64,000 bases of DNA, from contig JBBRCX010000001.1 of the NCBI GenBank assembly GCA_038204465.1, forward strand, positions 1-64,000. Reading direction: 5' to 3'. The notes below the pieces were generated by a model. It searched no databases. It was not told the origin of the DNA and saw only the letters and a program-made list of their open reading frames with translations. The translations under genes and the position numbers were made by a program. This document shows positions 35,522 through 43,830 of this stretch, piece by piece. Positions within the stretch are counted from its first letter, which is position 1. Each line of letters starts with the position of its first letter. Origin of the DNA: JBBRCX01 sp038204465 (GTDB lineage Bacteria > Planctomycetota > Phycisphaerae > Tepidisphaerales > Tepidisphaeraceae).

Positions 35522-36079
35522 ATGAAATTCGGAATGCGCGAACTCGTGTTCCTTCTCGTGATGCTGGGACTGCTCGCCAGCTCCTACTTCCTGGTCTTTA
35601 CCAAGGCCAACGCGAAGCGGCTCGCCCTTCAGGCGGAGATCGACAACAAGCAGGCGTCGCTCGCCGCGCTGGAACACTCCACCGAAGGAGTGAGCGACCT
35701 GAAGACGAAGATCGACGAGCTGCAGAAGGCCATCGCCTTTTTCGAGTCGAAGCTGCCGCAGGAGCGCGAGATCGACAAGGTCCTGAAAGAGCTCTGGCAG
35801 ATCGCGGACGCCAACTCACTGCAGACGCGCACCATCAAGAGCCTGCACAGCGAGCGGACCAACAACTTCAGGGAGCAGACGATCGAGATGAGCCTTAGCG
35901 GCGACTTTTACGGGTTCTACGCGTTTCTCCAGCAGCTCGAGCGCCTGCCGCGCCTTACCCGAGTCATGGAGATGAACCTCCAGAAGATCTCCAGCCGGGA
36001 GGGCGCAATGGAAGCCAGGCTCACGATCAGCATCTTCTTTGAACCCGACGCCACGATCGGCGCCGCACCGCAGCATTAG
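35522..36079 (+). CDS. pilO: PilO-like inner-membrane pilus protein
   Basis: 185 residues. ATG at 35522 has GGAG five bases upstream. One N-terminal membrane helix (ELVFLLVMLGLLASSYFLVF), then a coiled coil (LALQAEIDNKQASLAALEHS; KIDELQKAIAFFESKLP), then a ferredoxin-like domain (QTIEMSLSGDFYGFYAFLQQ; LPRLTRVMEMNLQKI). Length and order match PilO, which pairs with PilN. It lies 45 bp after pilN and directly precedes an unknown membrane protein in the position often held by pilP. Confidence 0.88.
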   Translation: MKFGMRELVFLLVMLGLLASSYFLVFTKANAKRLALQAEIDNKQASLAALEHSTEGVSDLKTKIDELQKAIAFFESKLPQEREIDKVLKELWQIADANSLQTRTIKSLHSERTNNFREQTIEMSLSGDFYGFYAFLQQLERLPRLTRVMEMNLQKISSREGAMEARLTISIFFEPDATIGAAPQH

Positions 36080-36128
36080 CATTGAAACGATGACATCCGC
36101 CCCGCCCGGCGGACGCAGGGAGCGATCC

Positions 36129-36779
36129 ATGAGCCTTGAGAATGAAAACGACCTGAACGCCGACGACGCGCCGGACAACCTCGGCGACGTTCTGTCCGAT
36201 ACCGATCCGACGTTCATTGCGGAGGAGCCGAGGAAACCGCTCAGCCGCGGCACCCTGCTCATTGCCGGCATCCTCGCCGCCTGCGGCGCAGCGACGTACT
36301 TCATGTACACGCGGACCGGCCCCCGCCAGGCCGGCGCCGCCACCGTCGAAGCCGTCCAGGCCGACACGACCATCCATCAATTCCTCAGCCCCGATAACGT
36401 CAAGGCGATGCGGGACATGCTCAAGAACACCCAGATGGTGGTCCAGCAGTTCCTCGCCCACTCCGGCAAGTCGCAGGTGCCCGTCGATGAGCTTCTCACC
36501 AATCCCTTCCGCCTCAGCTCCGCCAGGGCCAAGACGATTGATGAAGACTCGGTGTCGAAACAGCGGCACGAGGAGGAGCGACTGACGGTCCTCAAGGCGG
36601 CGCAGGCGCTGCAACTCCAGTCGATCATCCACAGCGGCTCGCGCAAGGCGTGCCTGCTGAACAATGTGATGTACCAGGAAGGGCAGAAGCTCAGCACGTT
36701 CACCATCGAGCAGATCGGCCCGGCGAGCGTGATTGTCCGAAGCGGGCAGTACCGCTTCGAGCTGAAGATGCAGAAATAA
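36129..36779 (+). CDS. Single-pass membrane protein in the pilP position
   Basis: 216 residues from the ATG at 36129 (GGGAG seven bases upstream); a frame to 36039 overlaps pilO. An acidic cytoplasmic N-terminus (ENENDLNADDAPDNLGDVLS) is followed by one membrane helix at about 42-62 (LLIAGILAACGAATYFMY). The C-terminal half ends with a small beta pattern (MYQEGQKLSTFTIEQIG, VIVRSGQYRFELKM) like the end of PilP/GspC-type HR domains, but no lipobox is present. It may replace PilP as the periplasmic link to the secretin; this is inferred from position and the C-terminal pattern. Followed after 5 bp by pilB, so co-translated. Confidence 0.75.
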   Translation: MSLENENDLNADDAPDNLGDVLSDTDPTFIAEEPRKPLSRGTLLIAGILAACGAATYFMYTRTGPRQAGAATVEAVQADTTIHQFLSPDNVKAMRDMLKNTQMVVQQFLAHSGKSQVPVDELLTNPFRLSSARAKTIDEDSVSKQRHEEERLTVLKAAQALQLQSIIHSGSRKACLLNNVMYQEGQKLSTFTIEQIGPASVIVRSGQYRFELKMQK

Positions 36780-36784
36780 CTTCG

Positions 36785-38602
36785 ATGTTCACCAAGCGCA
36801 CAACTCCCGACTCTCCCACCGCCGTTGCCGAGCGGCACGCCGCGCAGCACATCGCCGATGACGACCCGGTGGAATCCCAGCCACTCTGGGAGCCGACGCT
36901 TGCAGCCACCCGCAAGTCCGTCGACGCCCTGCTGCTGCAGCGCGGACAGATCACCGAAGACCAACTCGCGCAGGCCAGGGCCGTCGCCGCCCAGACGCCC
37001 GGCAAGACTTTGGCGCAGATCCTGCTGACGATGCACGCGGCCAGCGAGGCGCAGATCCTCTCCGCCCTCGCTGAGACTCTCGAGCTCACTTTCGAGACGC
37101 CCGAGCGAAGCCAGATCGACGAGCAGGCGTTCAACCTCCTGGCCCCGGATTACATCCGCAAGCAACTCGTCCTGCCGCTGCGCTTCGAGGAGAAGGCGCT
37201 GGTCCTCGGCATGGCCGACCCCGCCAATGTCTTTCTGCTCGATGAGGTGAAGCGCCGCACGAAGCGCGACGTGCGGGTCGTCGTCACGACCGCCGCCGAC
37301 ATCAACCGAATCACCGAGCAATTCACCAGCGGCGCCTCGGACCTGAAGGTCGACGAGATCATCAAGGACATGGCCGAGGATGAGGTCCAGCTCGTCACCG
37401 ACGCGAAGGACGAGGTCACCGACCTGGAAAAGATGGGCAATGAGTCGCCCGTCATCCGCTTCGTCAACTACCTGATCTTCGACGCGATCAAGCAAGGCGC
37501 CAGCGACATCCACATCGAGCCGAAGGAGAAGGCCCTCAAGATCCGCTATCGCATCGACGGGGTGCTCTTCGAGGCGATGAACCCGCCGCACACCATGCAG
37601 CCGGCGATCGTTTCCCGGCTGAAAATCATGTCCAACCTGGATATTTCAGAGCGCCGCCTCCCGCAGGACGGGCGCATCCGCGCGATGGTGCATGGCCGCA
37701 AAATCGACCTGCGCCTCAGCACGCTGCCGACCGCCTTTGGCGAGAAGTGCGTCATGCGCATTCTCGACAATCGCTCGATCAATGTTGCTTTGGAAGAGCT
37801 GGGCTTCAGTGAGGACGCGCTCACCATCTGGCGGGTGCAGATTGCCCAGCCTCACGGCATTCTGCTGGTCACGGGTCCAACCGGCAGCGGCAAAACGACG
37901 ACGCTCTATTCCTCCCTGCGCTGCATGGACGGCAACAAGCTGAACATCAGCACGGTCGAAGACCCAATCGAGTATCAGCTCTCCCAGGCCAACCAGGTGC
38001 AGGTGCACGAAAAGATCGGCATGACCTTCTCCGCGGCCCTGCGAAGCCTGCTGCGCCAGGACCCCGACGTGGTCATGCTCGGTGAAATTCGCGACCCGGA
38101 AACCGCAAAGATCGCGGTGCAGGCGGCTCTCACGGGTCACCTCGTGCTCAGCACCCTGCACACGAATGACGCCCCAGCTTCGATCACCCGGCTCATCAAC
38201 ATCGGCGTCGAGCCCTACTTGATCAGCTCCGCCGTCAATGCCATCCTCGCCCAGCGCCTGGTCCGAAAAGTATGCCAGCACTGCAGGGAAGACTACGTCC
38301 CCAGCGACGAGATGCGCGAGTTCCTCACCCTGCACGGGTTTGCGGCCGAAAAGACCTATAAGGGCAAGGGCTGCGACCGCTGCCGCAGGACCGGCTATTC
38401 CGGGCGGCTGGGCATCTACGAGTTGCTCGTCATGGATGATTCCCTGCGCGACCTGGTGACGGGCAACCCCGACGTCACCCATTTGCGCAAGCTGTGCCGC
38501 GAGCGCGGCCTCGTCACCCTCCGCGCCGACGGCTTCGACAAGGTGATGAAGGGACTCACAACGGTGGATGAAATCCTTCGCGTCACGGAGAACGCACTGT
38601 GA
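36785..38602 (+). CDS. pilB: Type IV pilus extension ATPase PilB (GspE family)
   Basis: 605 residues from the ATG at 36785; a frame to 36650 overlaps the previous gene. N-terminal GspE_N domain (LLQRGQITEDQLAQARAVA, about 45-60). ATPase core: Asp box near GASDIHIEPKEKALKIRYR, Walker A GPTGSGKTTTLYS (about 362), QVHEKIGMTFSAALRSLLRQ, Walker B DPDVVMLGEIRDPET, and LSTLHTNDAPASITRL with the His box. A tetracysteine zinc site CQHC...CDRC follows (about 496 and 529), which retractive PilT lacks. It is a hexameric motor on the cytoplasmic face of the pilus. Confidence 0.96.
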   Translation: MFTKRTTPDSPTAVAERHAAQHIADDDPVESQPLWEPTLAATRKSVDALLLQRGQITEDQLAQARAVAAQTPGKTLAQILLTMHAASEAQILSALAETLELTFETPERSQIDEQAFNLLAPDYIRKQLVLPLRFEEKALVLGMADPANVFLLDEVKRRTKRDVRVVVTTAADINRITEQFTSGASDLKVDEIIKDMAEDEVQLVTDAKDEVTDLEKMGNESPVIRFVNYLIFDAIKQGASDIHIEPKEKALKIRYRIDGVLFEAMNPPHTMQPAIVSRLKIMSNLDISERRLPQDGRIRAMVHGRKIDLRLSTLPTAFGEKCVMRILDNRSINVALEELGFSEDALTIWRVQIAQPHGILLVTGPTGSGKTTTLYSSLRCMDGNKLNISTVEDPIEYQLSQANQVQVHEKIGMTFSAALRSLLRQDPDVVMLGEIRDPETAKIAVQAALTGHLVLSTLHTNDAPASITRLINIGVEPYLISSAVNAILAQRLVRKVCQHCREDYVPSDEMREFLTLHGFAAEKTYKGKGCDRCRRTGYSGRLGIYELLVMDDSLRDLVTGNPDVTHLRKLCRERGLVTLRADGFDKVMKGLTTVDEILRVTENAL

Positions 38603-38641
38603 GATCTCTTTAGTAGGGAAAGGTTCGTTTCTTTTTGAGTG

Positions 38642-38668
38642 GGTGCCATCGGCTGACAGCCTGTGCCC
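38642..38668. repeat. REP-like palindromic element, copy 1 (GGCTGACAGCC type)
   Basis: GGCT-gac-AGCC with GTGCC three bases on. The same 17-base core, differing at one position, occurs at 39787-39803 after pilT. It is preceded by a T-rich stretch (TTTCTTTTTGAG) after the pilB stop. Confidence 0.6.
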
Positions 38669-38680
38669 CAAAAGATAAGC

Positions 38681-39733
38681 ATGATCAACGACATCCTTCG
38701 CAATGCGGTCCAGGCCAAGGCATCCGACGTGCACATCAACGTCGGCTCGCCGCCGCTGTTCCGCATCCACACGGTCGTTCAGCACAGCGACTTCCCGATC
38801 GTGACGCCCGAGGGGGCGATGCGAATCGCGAAGGACATGATGAACGAGAAACGCTGGGCGGAGTTCGAGGAGAAGCGCGACTCCGACTTCTCCTACGAAA
38901 TTGCGGGCCTGAGCCGCTTCCGCGTCAACGCCCACTACCAGCGCAACTCGGTGGCCCTTGCCTTCCGCACGATCAACGACAAGATCCGCCCGATCGAGGA
39001 GTTGTTCCTTCCGGAGATTGTCAACAAGCTGACGTATCTGCCGCGCGGGCTGATCCTCGTGACCGGCCCGACCGGCTCGGGCAAAAGCACCACGCTGGCC
39101 GGCATGGTCGATTCGATCAACCGCCGCGAGCAGGGTCACATCATCACGCTCGAGGATCCGATCGAGTACGCCTTGGTGAGCAACAAGTGCGCCATCGAGC
39201 AGCGCGAGGTCGGCAGCGACGTGCCGAGCTTTTCCAGCGGCCTGCGCCACGTATTGCGTCAGGACCCCGACACGATCCTCGTCGGCGAAATGCGCGACCT
39301 GGAAACCACCAGCGCCGCCATCACCGCGGCCGAAACCGGCCACCTTGTCTTCAGTACGCTTCACACGGTCAACGCGCCGCAGACGATCGAGCGCATCATC
39401 GACATCTATCCCAGCGACGAGCAGAACCAGATCCGCTCGATGCTGGCCAACACGCTCCAGGCGGTCATCAGCCAGACGTTGTTCCGCCGCTCCGACCAGC
39501 CAGGCATGATCCCCGGCGTGGAGATCATGCTCTGCACGCCGGCGGTGCGCAACTGCGTCCGCGAGAACCGTATCTTCGAGATCCCCAACATCATCGCGAC
39601 CAGCCGGGCCCTGGGTATGCAGTCGCTGGACGATTCGATTCGCCAGCTCTTCGTGAACGGCTACATCAGCAAGGAAGACGCGATCGCGCAAGCCGCGCAT
39701 CCGGAAAAACTGGAGCGAACCCTGGCTGCCTAG
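38681..39733 (+). CDS. pilT: Type IV pilus retraction ATPase PilT
   Basis: 350 residues from the ATG at 38681 (a GTG six codons upstream at 38663 falls inside the repeat). Signature motifs: ASDVHINVGSPPLFRI at the start, Walker A VTGPTGSGKSTTLAG (about 127), Asp box, Walker B DTILVGEMRDLET (about 198), LVFSTLHTVNAPQTIERII (His box), and AVRNCVRENRIFEIP, the counterpart of the PilT AIRNLIRE motif. GMQSLDDSIRQL also fits PilT. No tetracysteine zinc site, unlike pilB. Powers pilus disassembly and twitching. Flanked on both sides by copies of a short palindromic repeat, unlike the other tightly packed pilus genes. Confidence 0.95.
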   Translation: MINDILRNAVQAKASDVHINVGSPPLFRIHTVVQHSDFPIVTPEGAMRIAKDMMNEKRWAEFEEKRDSDFSYEIAGLSRFRVNAHYQRNSVALAFRTINDKIRPIEELFLPEIVNKLTYLPRGLILVTGPTGSGKSTTLAGMVDSINRREQGHIITLEDPIEYALVSNKCAIEQREVGSDVPSFSSGLRHVLRQDPDTILVGEMRDLETTSAAITAAETGHLVFSTLHTVNAPQTIERIIDIYPSDEQNQIRSMLANTLQAVISQTLFRRSDQPGMIPGVEIMLCTPAVRNCVRENRIFEIPNIIATSRALGMQSLDDSIRQLFVNGYISKEDAIAQAAHPEKLERTLAA

Positions 39734-39780
39734 GCACCGAGATAACGCGGGGCCGGGTACCCGCGCGAAGGAGCGAGCGA

Positions 39781-39803
39781 GGTGCGGGCTGACAGCCCGT
39801 GCC
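39781..39803. repeat. REP-like palindromic element, copy 2 (GGCTGACAGCC type)
   Basis: CGGGCT-gac-AGCCCG forms a 6-bp stem (39785-39799) and is followed by TGCC. One mismatch separates its 17-base core from the copy before pilT. Confidence 0.6.
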
Positions 39804-39822
39804 GTTGAAGACGCAAGAACAG

Positions 39823-41040
39823 ATGCCAACCTATCGCTACGAATCTCGAGCTTCCGATGGCAAGGTGACGCTGGGCGTCGTCCAGGCCGGGACCCTCGCC
39901 GCCGCGTCGCAGCAACTGCGCGCCCGCGGCGAATACATCCTCGCCCTGGCGCCGGCGAATGACGCATCTTCGCGATCCGCCGGGCGCAGATTCAGCTTCT
40001 CGATGGGCCCCAGCGCCAAGGACGTGCAGGGGTTCACGAGCCAGCTTGCCGTCATGATCCGCGCGGGCATCAGCATCCGCGCGGCCATCGAGGGCATCTC
40101 CGAGCAGGCAACAAACCCGAAGTTCAAGGCGATGCTGGTGCAGATGAAAAAGGACGTCGAATCGGGAAAGCAGTTTTCCGACGCCCTTTCGCGCTATCCC
40201 AAAAGCTTCTCGCCGCTCTATATCAACATGGTGAAGGCGTCGGAACTGTCAGGCGGCTTCAGCAAGATGCTCGACCGCATCGCAGCCTATCTGGCGCAGC
40301 AGATCGAGACCCGCGGCATGGTCATGGGCGCCATGATCTACCCGGGAATTATCGGAACCCTCGCGACGGGCACGACGATCTTCCTGCTCACCTTCGTCCT
40401 GCCGCGGTTCATGGTCATCTTCCAGGGCAAGGAAGCCGCCCTGCCGGTGCCCACCAAGCTGCTGCTGGCGCTCTCGAGCTTCATGACCCACTACTGGTAC
40501 ATCCTGATCTTCGCGCTCGGCGCGGGGATCTGGGGCTTCGTCCTGATGCTCCAAACCGACTGGGGGCGGATGTGGTGGGACAAGGTCAAGCTGACGGTGC
40601 CACTATTCAAAAAGCTCTTCCGCGCGCTCTACATCAGCCGCAGCCTGCACACGATGGGCCAGTTGATCAACGCCGGCGTGCCGATGCTGGATACGATCAG
40701 CATCACCGCTGAGATCAGCGGGAACACGCTCTACCGGCGGATGTGGCGCGCCGTCTACAGCGCCGTCAAGCAGGGCAAGAAGATTTCCACCCCGCTCAAC
40801 CGCAGCACTCTGCTGCCCCGCGCGGTGGTCCAGATGATCAGCGCGGGCGAAGAGTCCGGTAAACTCGGCGAGGTTCTCGACGAAGTCAGCGACTTTTACG
40901 CCCGTGAGCTCAAAGCCGTCATAAAAGGCGTAACCGCTATGATCGAGCCGCTCATGATCGTGCTGATGGGCAGCGTCGTCGGCTTCATCGCGATGAGCAT
41001 CATTCTGCCAATCTTCAAGCTGAGCCAATTGGTCAAATAG
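39823..41040 (+). CDS. pilC: Type IV pilus platform protein PilC (GspF family)
   Basis: 405 residues from the ATG at 39823 (a GTG at 39799 lies inside the repeat). N-terminal YRYESRASDGKVTLGVVQAG, then two T2SF domains: about 75-195 (FTSQLAVMIRAGISIRAAIE; FSPLYINMVKASELSGGFSK) and about 275-400 (SRSLHTMGQLINAGVPMLDT; VVQMISAGEESGKLGEVLDE). Membrane helices lie at about 175-195, 225-245 and 375-400 (IVLMGSVVGFIAMSIILPIF). All are hallmarks of PilC/GspF, the inner-membrane platform that couples PilB/PilT to pilin assembly. Confidence 0.95.
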   Translation: MPTYRYESRASDGKVTLGVVQAGTLAAASQQLRARGEYILALAPANDASSRSAGRRFSFSMGPSAKDVQGFTSQLAVMIRAGISIRAAIEGISEQATNPKFKAMLVQMKKDVESGKQFSDALSRYPKSFSPLYINMVKASELSGGFSKMLDRIAAYLAQQIETRGMVMGAMIYPGIIGTLATGTTIFLLTFVLPRFMVIFQGKEAALPVPTKLLLALSSFMTHYWYILIFALGAGIWGFVLMLQTDWGRMWWDKVKLTVPLFKKLFRALYISRSLHTMGQLINAGVPMLDTISITAEISGNTLYRRMWRAVYSAVKQGKKISTPLNRSTLLPRAVVQMISAGEESGKLGEVLDEVSDFYARELKAVIKGVTAMIEPLMIVLMGSVVGFIAMSIILPIFKLSQLVK

Positions 41041-41093
41041 GGCCCACCGGGCCGGTTTTGACGCAAGCCCGTTTGAATTGGATATCAAGGGTG

Positions 41094-41672
41094 ATGTTTG
41101 CCACCTGCGATATCCTCCGCCGCCGCCCCCCCTCCGGCTCGGAAAAGTCACCCCTCCGCCGAACGTTTCCCCGGCGCCATCGCGGCTTCACATTGGTGGA
41201 AGCCTCGATCACGACGGTAATCATCGGCATCGGCGTCGTCGCTATGTTGCAGCTCCTGGCCGCCGGCACGATCTCCAACGTGGCTGGCACCGAGCTCACC
41301 ACCGCCGTCAACCTCGCCAACAACATCCACGAGATCGCCAACGGCCTGCCGTTCTACGACCCGACGACGGGTGCGTCGACGAACTGGTCGACAAAGGAAT
41401 CGGGCGGCCTGGCCAACTACGACGACGTGCTTGATTTGGACGGCGAATCGTTCTCCCCGCCAGTGGACGTCCGCCGCAGCTCGATGAGCGATTACGCCGG
41501 CTGGAAGCAGGACGTGCAGGTGCAGACGGTCGGGCAGAACCTCATCGGCACCGTCGTCCCCGACACCACCACCGAACCGACCGCCAGGATTACCGTGACC
41601 ATCAGCCGACATGGCAGGCCCGTCTACGAGACGAGCTGGATCGTCGTCGCTTCCGATACGTCCGACGATTGA
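41094..41672 (+). CDS. Prepilin-like protein (PilV-like)
   Basis: 192 residues from the ATG at 41094; a TTG at 41058 would add 12 residues. The class III signal is clear: RRHRG-FTLVEASITTVIIGIG, with cleavage after Gly and conserved Glu at +5, followed by a hydrophobic helix (IGVVAMLQLLAAGTI). The rest is a beta-rich globular part. Spacing between the helix and NLANNIHEIANGLPF resembles minor pilins of the PilV/GspI group. It would need a prepilin peptidase, which is not in the window. It follows pilC by 53 bp. Confidence 0.85.
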   Translation: MFATCDILRRRPPSGSEKSPLRRTFPRRHRGFTLVEASITTVIIGIGVVAMLQLLAAGTISNVAGTELTTAVNLANNIHEIANGLPFYDPTTGASTNWSTKESGGLANYDDVLDLDGESFSPPVDVRRSSMSDYAGWKQDVQVQTVGQNLIGTVVPDTTTEPTARITVTISRHGRPVYETSWIVVASDTSDD

Positions 41673-41736
41673 CCAGGGCCTGAGTTCGTAGCCCTTAAGT
41701 GTACACCGGAGCGCGAGCGTGAGTGACGAGGTAAAT

Positions 41737-43140
41737 ATGATGTGCGAGAGATCATCCCAACATCCATCCCCCCTCATGAAGCGCATCCGCGTCGCATCCC
41801 GGCGCCGGGGAATGACGGCCGTGCTCGCGATGCTCTTCCTGATGCTCTTCTCGGCACTGGCGATTGGCTTTTATTCGTCGACCACGATGTCAGTCCAGGT
41901 GGCCAAAAACGAGCGCGCCAGCTCGGACGCAATGATGGCGGCCGAGTCGGGCCTGCAGTTCATGCGCTACCAGTTGGGCAACGTCAACATCGCCGACGGC
42001 ACCACCGACGCCAACCTGCTCAGCGCTCTCGCGTCGGAGCTGGGCCGGCTCATGAACAACACGGGCAACATGGGCGGCAACACCGTGCAGGCATCCGCCG
42101 GCGCGATCCAAATCCCTAGCGCGACAAGTACGATCCCGGTGAACCCCGGCGTTTCCGGCTTTCGGGCGACCGTGACGACTGCAGGCGCGTTCGTTATCCT
42201 GAACGTCAAGGGGACCGCAGGGCTGATTTCGCGAACCGTACAGGTGAAGTTCCAGAAGGCGTCGCGGGCCAGCGCCATCTTCAACTACGGTGTCGCTTCC
42301 AAAGGTAAGATCGTGACGGGCGGCTCGGCCATCATCGTCGGCCTGGGCGACCCGACGCGCGGCAGCGTGCTCTCCACCAATCTGACCGACTCCACCCCCG
42401 TCGTGATCGGTGGTAAGGAGGTCAGCGGCGACATCAGCATCGTCAACGCCAACGGAACCGTAACCTATGCCGGCGCGAAGATCGGCGGCACGACAAACGC
42501 CGCGCTCATCGCCGCCGAGCACATTCACAAGGGCGTAAAGGAGCCCGCGTTCCCGACGGTCGACACCACTGTCTTCGCCAACTATGCGACGAACCAGTAC
42601 ACCAACGGCAATACGCTGGACAATGCGTACATCCCGCCCAACACGAACCCGACATTTACGGGCAACACTACCATCAAGGGCGTGTTGCTGGTGAAGGCGC
42701 CCAACCGTGTGGAGTTCCGGGGCAACACCAGTATTCAAGGAGTAATTGTTGTGGAGAATGCCGCGCCCCTGAACCTGGCGGCGAACAAGTTGACCTTCTC
42801 GGGCAGCGTCAGCGCCACGGGCGTCGATACGCTGCCGGCGAGCTACGGCGGACTTCGGTCGCTGACGGGAGCTTTCCTCCTGGCGAATAACTTCGCGGTC
42901 ACCTTCACCGGCGACTTCGGGACACTGGGCGGGAGCATCATCGCCAGTCAGATCACGATGAGCGGCAACTCGGGCGGTACGGTCAAAGGCAGCGTCATCA
43001 ACATGAACAACGTGCCGATGACGGCGGATGGCAGCGCCGACATCATCATCGCCAGCACCGGCACGAGTAACTACCCGCCGGGCGTGACCTTCGGCACCAA
43101 GTTTGCGCCGCTGCCCGGCACTTACGTCGAACTGCAATAG
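41737..43140 (+). CDS. PilX-N-like protein with long beta-solenoid-like passenger
   Basis: 467 residues from the ATG at 41737 (GAGGT four bases upstream; a GTG at 41719 or a later ATG at 41776 are alternatives). The N-terminus matches the PilX_N type: RRRGMTAVLAMLFLMLFSAL, then a helix ending with AAESGLQFMRYQLGNVN. From about 140 to the end the sequence is Gly/Thr/Asn/Val-rich with repeated short strands (GNTTIKGVLLVKAPNRVEFR; GNTSIQGVIVVENAAPL; FTGDFGTLGGSIIASQITMS), suggesting a right-handed beta-helix like polymer-forming cytoskeletal or bactofilin-type folds. PilX proteins are minor pilins of about 170 residues, so this is unusually long. Confidence 0.8.
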   Translation: MMCERSSQHPSPLMKRIRVASRRRGMTAVLAMLFLMLFSALAIGFYSSTTMSVQVAKNERASSDAMMAAESGLQFMRYQLGNVNIADGTTDANLLSALASELGRLMNNTGNMGGNTVQASAGAIQIPSATSTIPVNPGVSGFRATVTTAGAFVILNVKGTAGLISRTVQVKFQKASRASAIFNYGVASKGKIVTGGSAIIVGLGDPTRGSVLSTNLTDSTPVVIGGKEVSGDISIVNANGTVTYAGAKIGGTTNAALIAAEHIHKGVKEPAFPTVDTTVFANYATNQYTNGNTLDNAYIPPNTNPTFTGNTTIKGVLLVKAPNRVEFRGNTSIQGVIVVENAAPLNLAANKLTFSGSVSATGVDTLPASYGGLRSLTGAFLLANNFAVTFTGDFGTLGGSIIASQITMSGNSGGTVKGSVINMNNVPMTADGSADIIIASTGTSNYPPGVTFGTKFAPLPGTYVELQ

Positions 43141-43160
43141 TCGAGCCGACAGAGACTGTC

Positions 43161-43745
43161 ATGACGTCTTTCACACCCTGCCAGTTTCCTCCGCCGCCCG
43201 CTTATGGCGCTCGTGCCGTCCTGCGCCGGCGCGGGCTCAGCATGGTCGAGCTGATGATCAGCCTGGCGATCACCTCCATGCTGCTGGTCGCGGTCGCGAC
43301 TGCGTACGCCGCCTCCGCGTCGGCGGTGAAGATGAACGACGACTTCTTCCACGCTTCGCAGACCGGCCGCATAACGATGAATCAGATGCTCACCGAGATC
43401 CGCCGGGCCGACTCGGTGCAGTGCTCGACATCGGTCAACAGCTACTTCGACGTGATTCGCCCCGATGAAACGCGGACGACCAATGAGGTGTACCGCCGCT
43501 ACAGTTTCGATTCCGCGAACCGCCGGGTCACGCTTCAGATCTTCTACGTGGGCGGGACCGCGGGCCCGCTGTATACGCTGGCGAACAACGTAGAGTCAGC
43601 CACTTTCGGCCCACCACAATTAGGCGCCGACTCCAACAACGCCAGCGTGGTGCAGCGCCTCCCGGTCACGATCGTCGTCACCGTCGCGAAGAATTCCGTC
43701 ACGCTCAACGGTTCCAACGGACCGCGCCGGGCGCTGCGCTATTAA
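43161..43745 (+). CDS. Prepilin-like protein (PilW-like)
   Basis: 194 residues. Prepilin signal RRRG-LSMVELMISLAITSML, with Gly at -1 and Glu at +5, followed by the hydrophobic helix to about residue 52. The part after it (FHASQTGRITMNQMLTEIRR) resembles PilW/GspJ minor pilins. It overlaps no gene, and follows the PilX-like gene by 20 bp; the last pilus gene of the run. Periplasmic/pilus-tip role is inferred. Confidence 0.85.
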   Translation: MTSFTPCQFPPPPAYGARAVLRRRGLSMVELMISLAITSMLLVAVATAYAASASAVKMNDDFFHASQTGRITMNQMLTEIRRADSVQCSTSVNSYFDVIRPDETRTTNEVYRRYSFDSANRRVTLQIFYVGGTAGPLYTLANNVESATFGPPQLGADSNNASVVQRLPVTIVVTVAKNSVTLNGSNGPRRALRY

Positions 43746-43830
43746 TCGCGTGACCCATTTCTTTCATGAGGAAGACAACCGGGTCGTGCCAACCTTTCCC
43801 CGATCTGCGATGATTCCCGCACGTTGAAAA

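Noticed and set aside
37646..39967. Minus-strand frame of 773 codons across pilB, pilT and the pilC start
   Set aside because: It overlaps three well-recognised plus-strand genes and has the Arg/His/Ala-rich look of a shadow.
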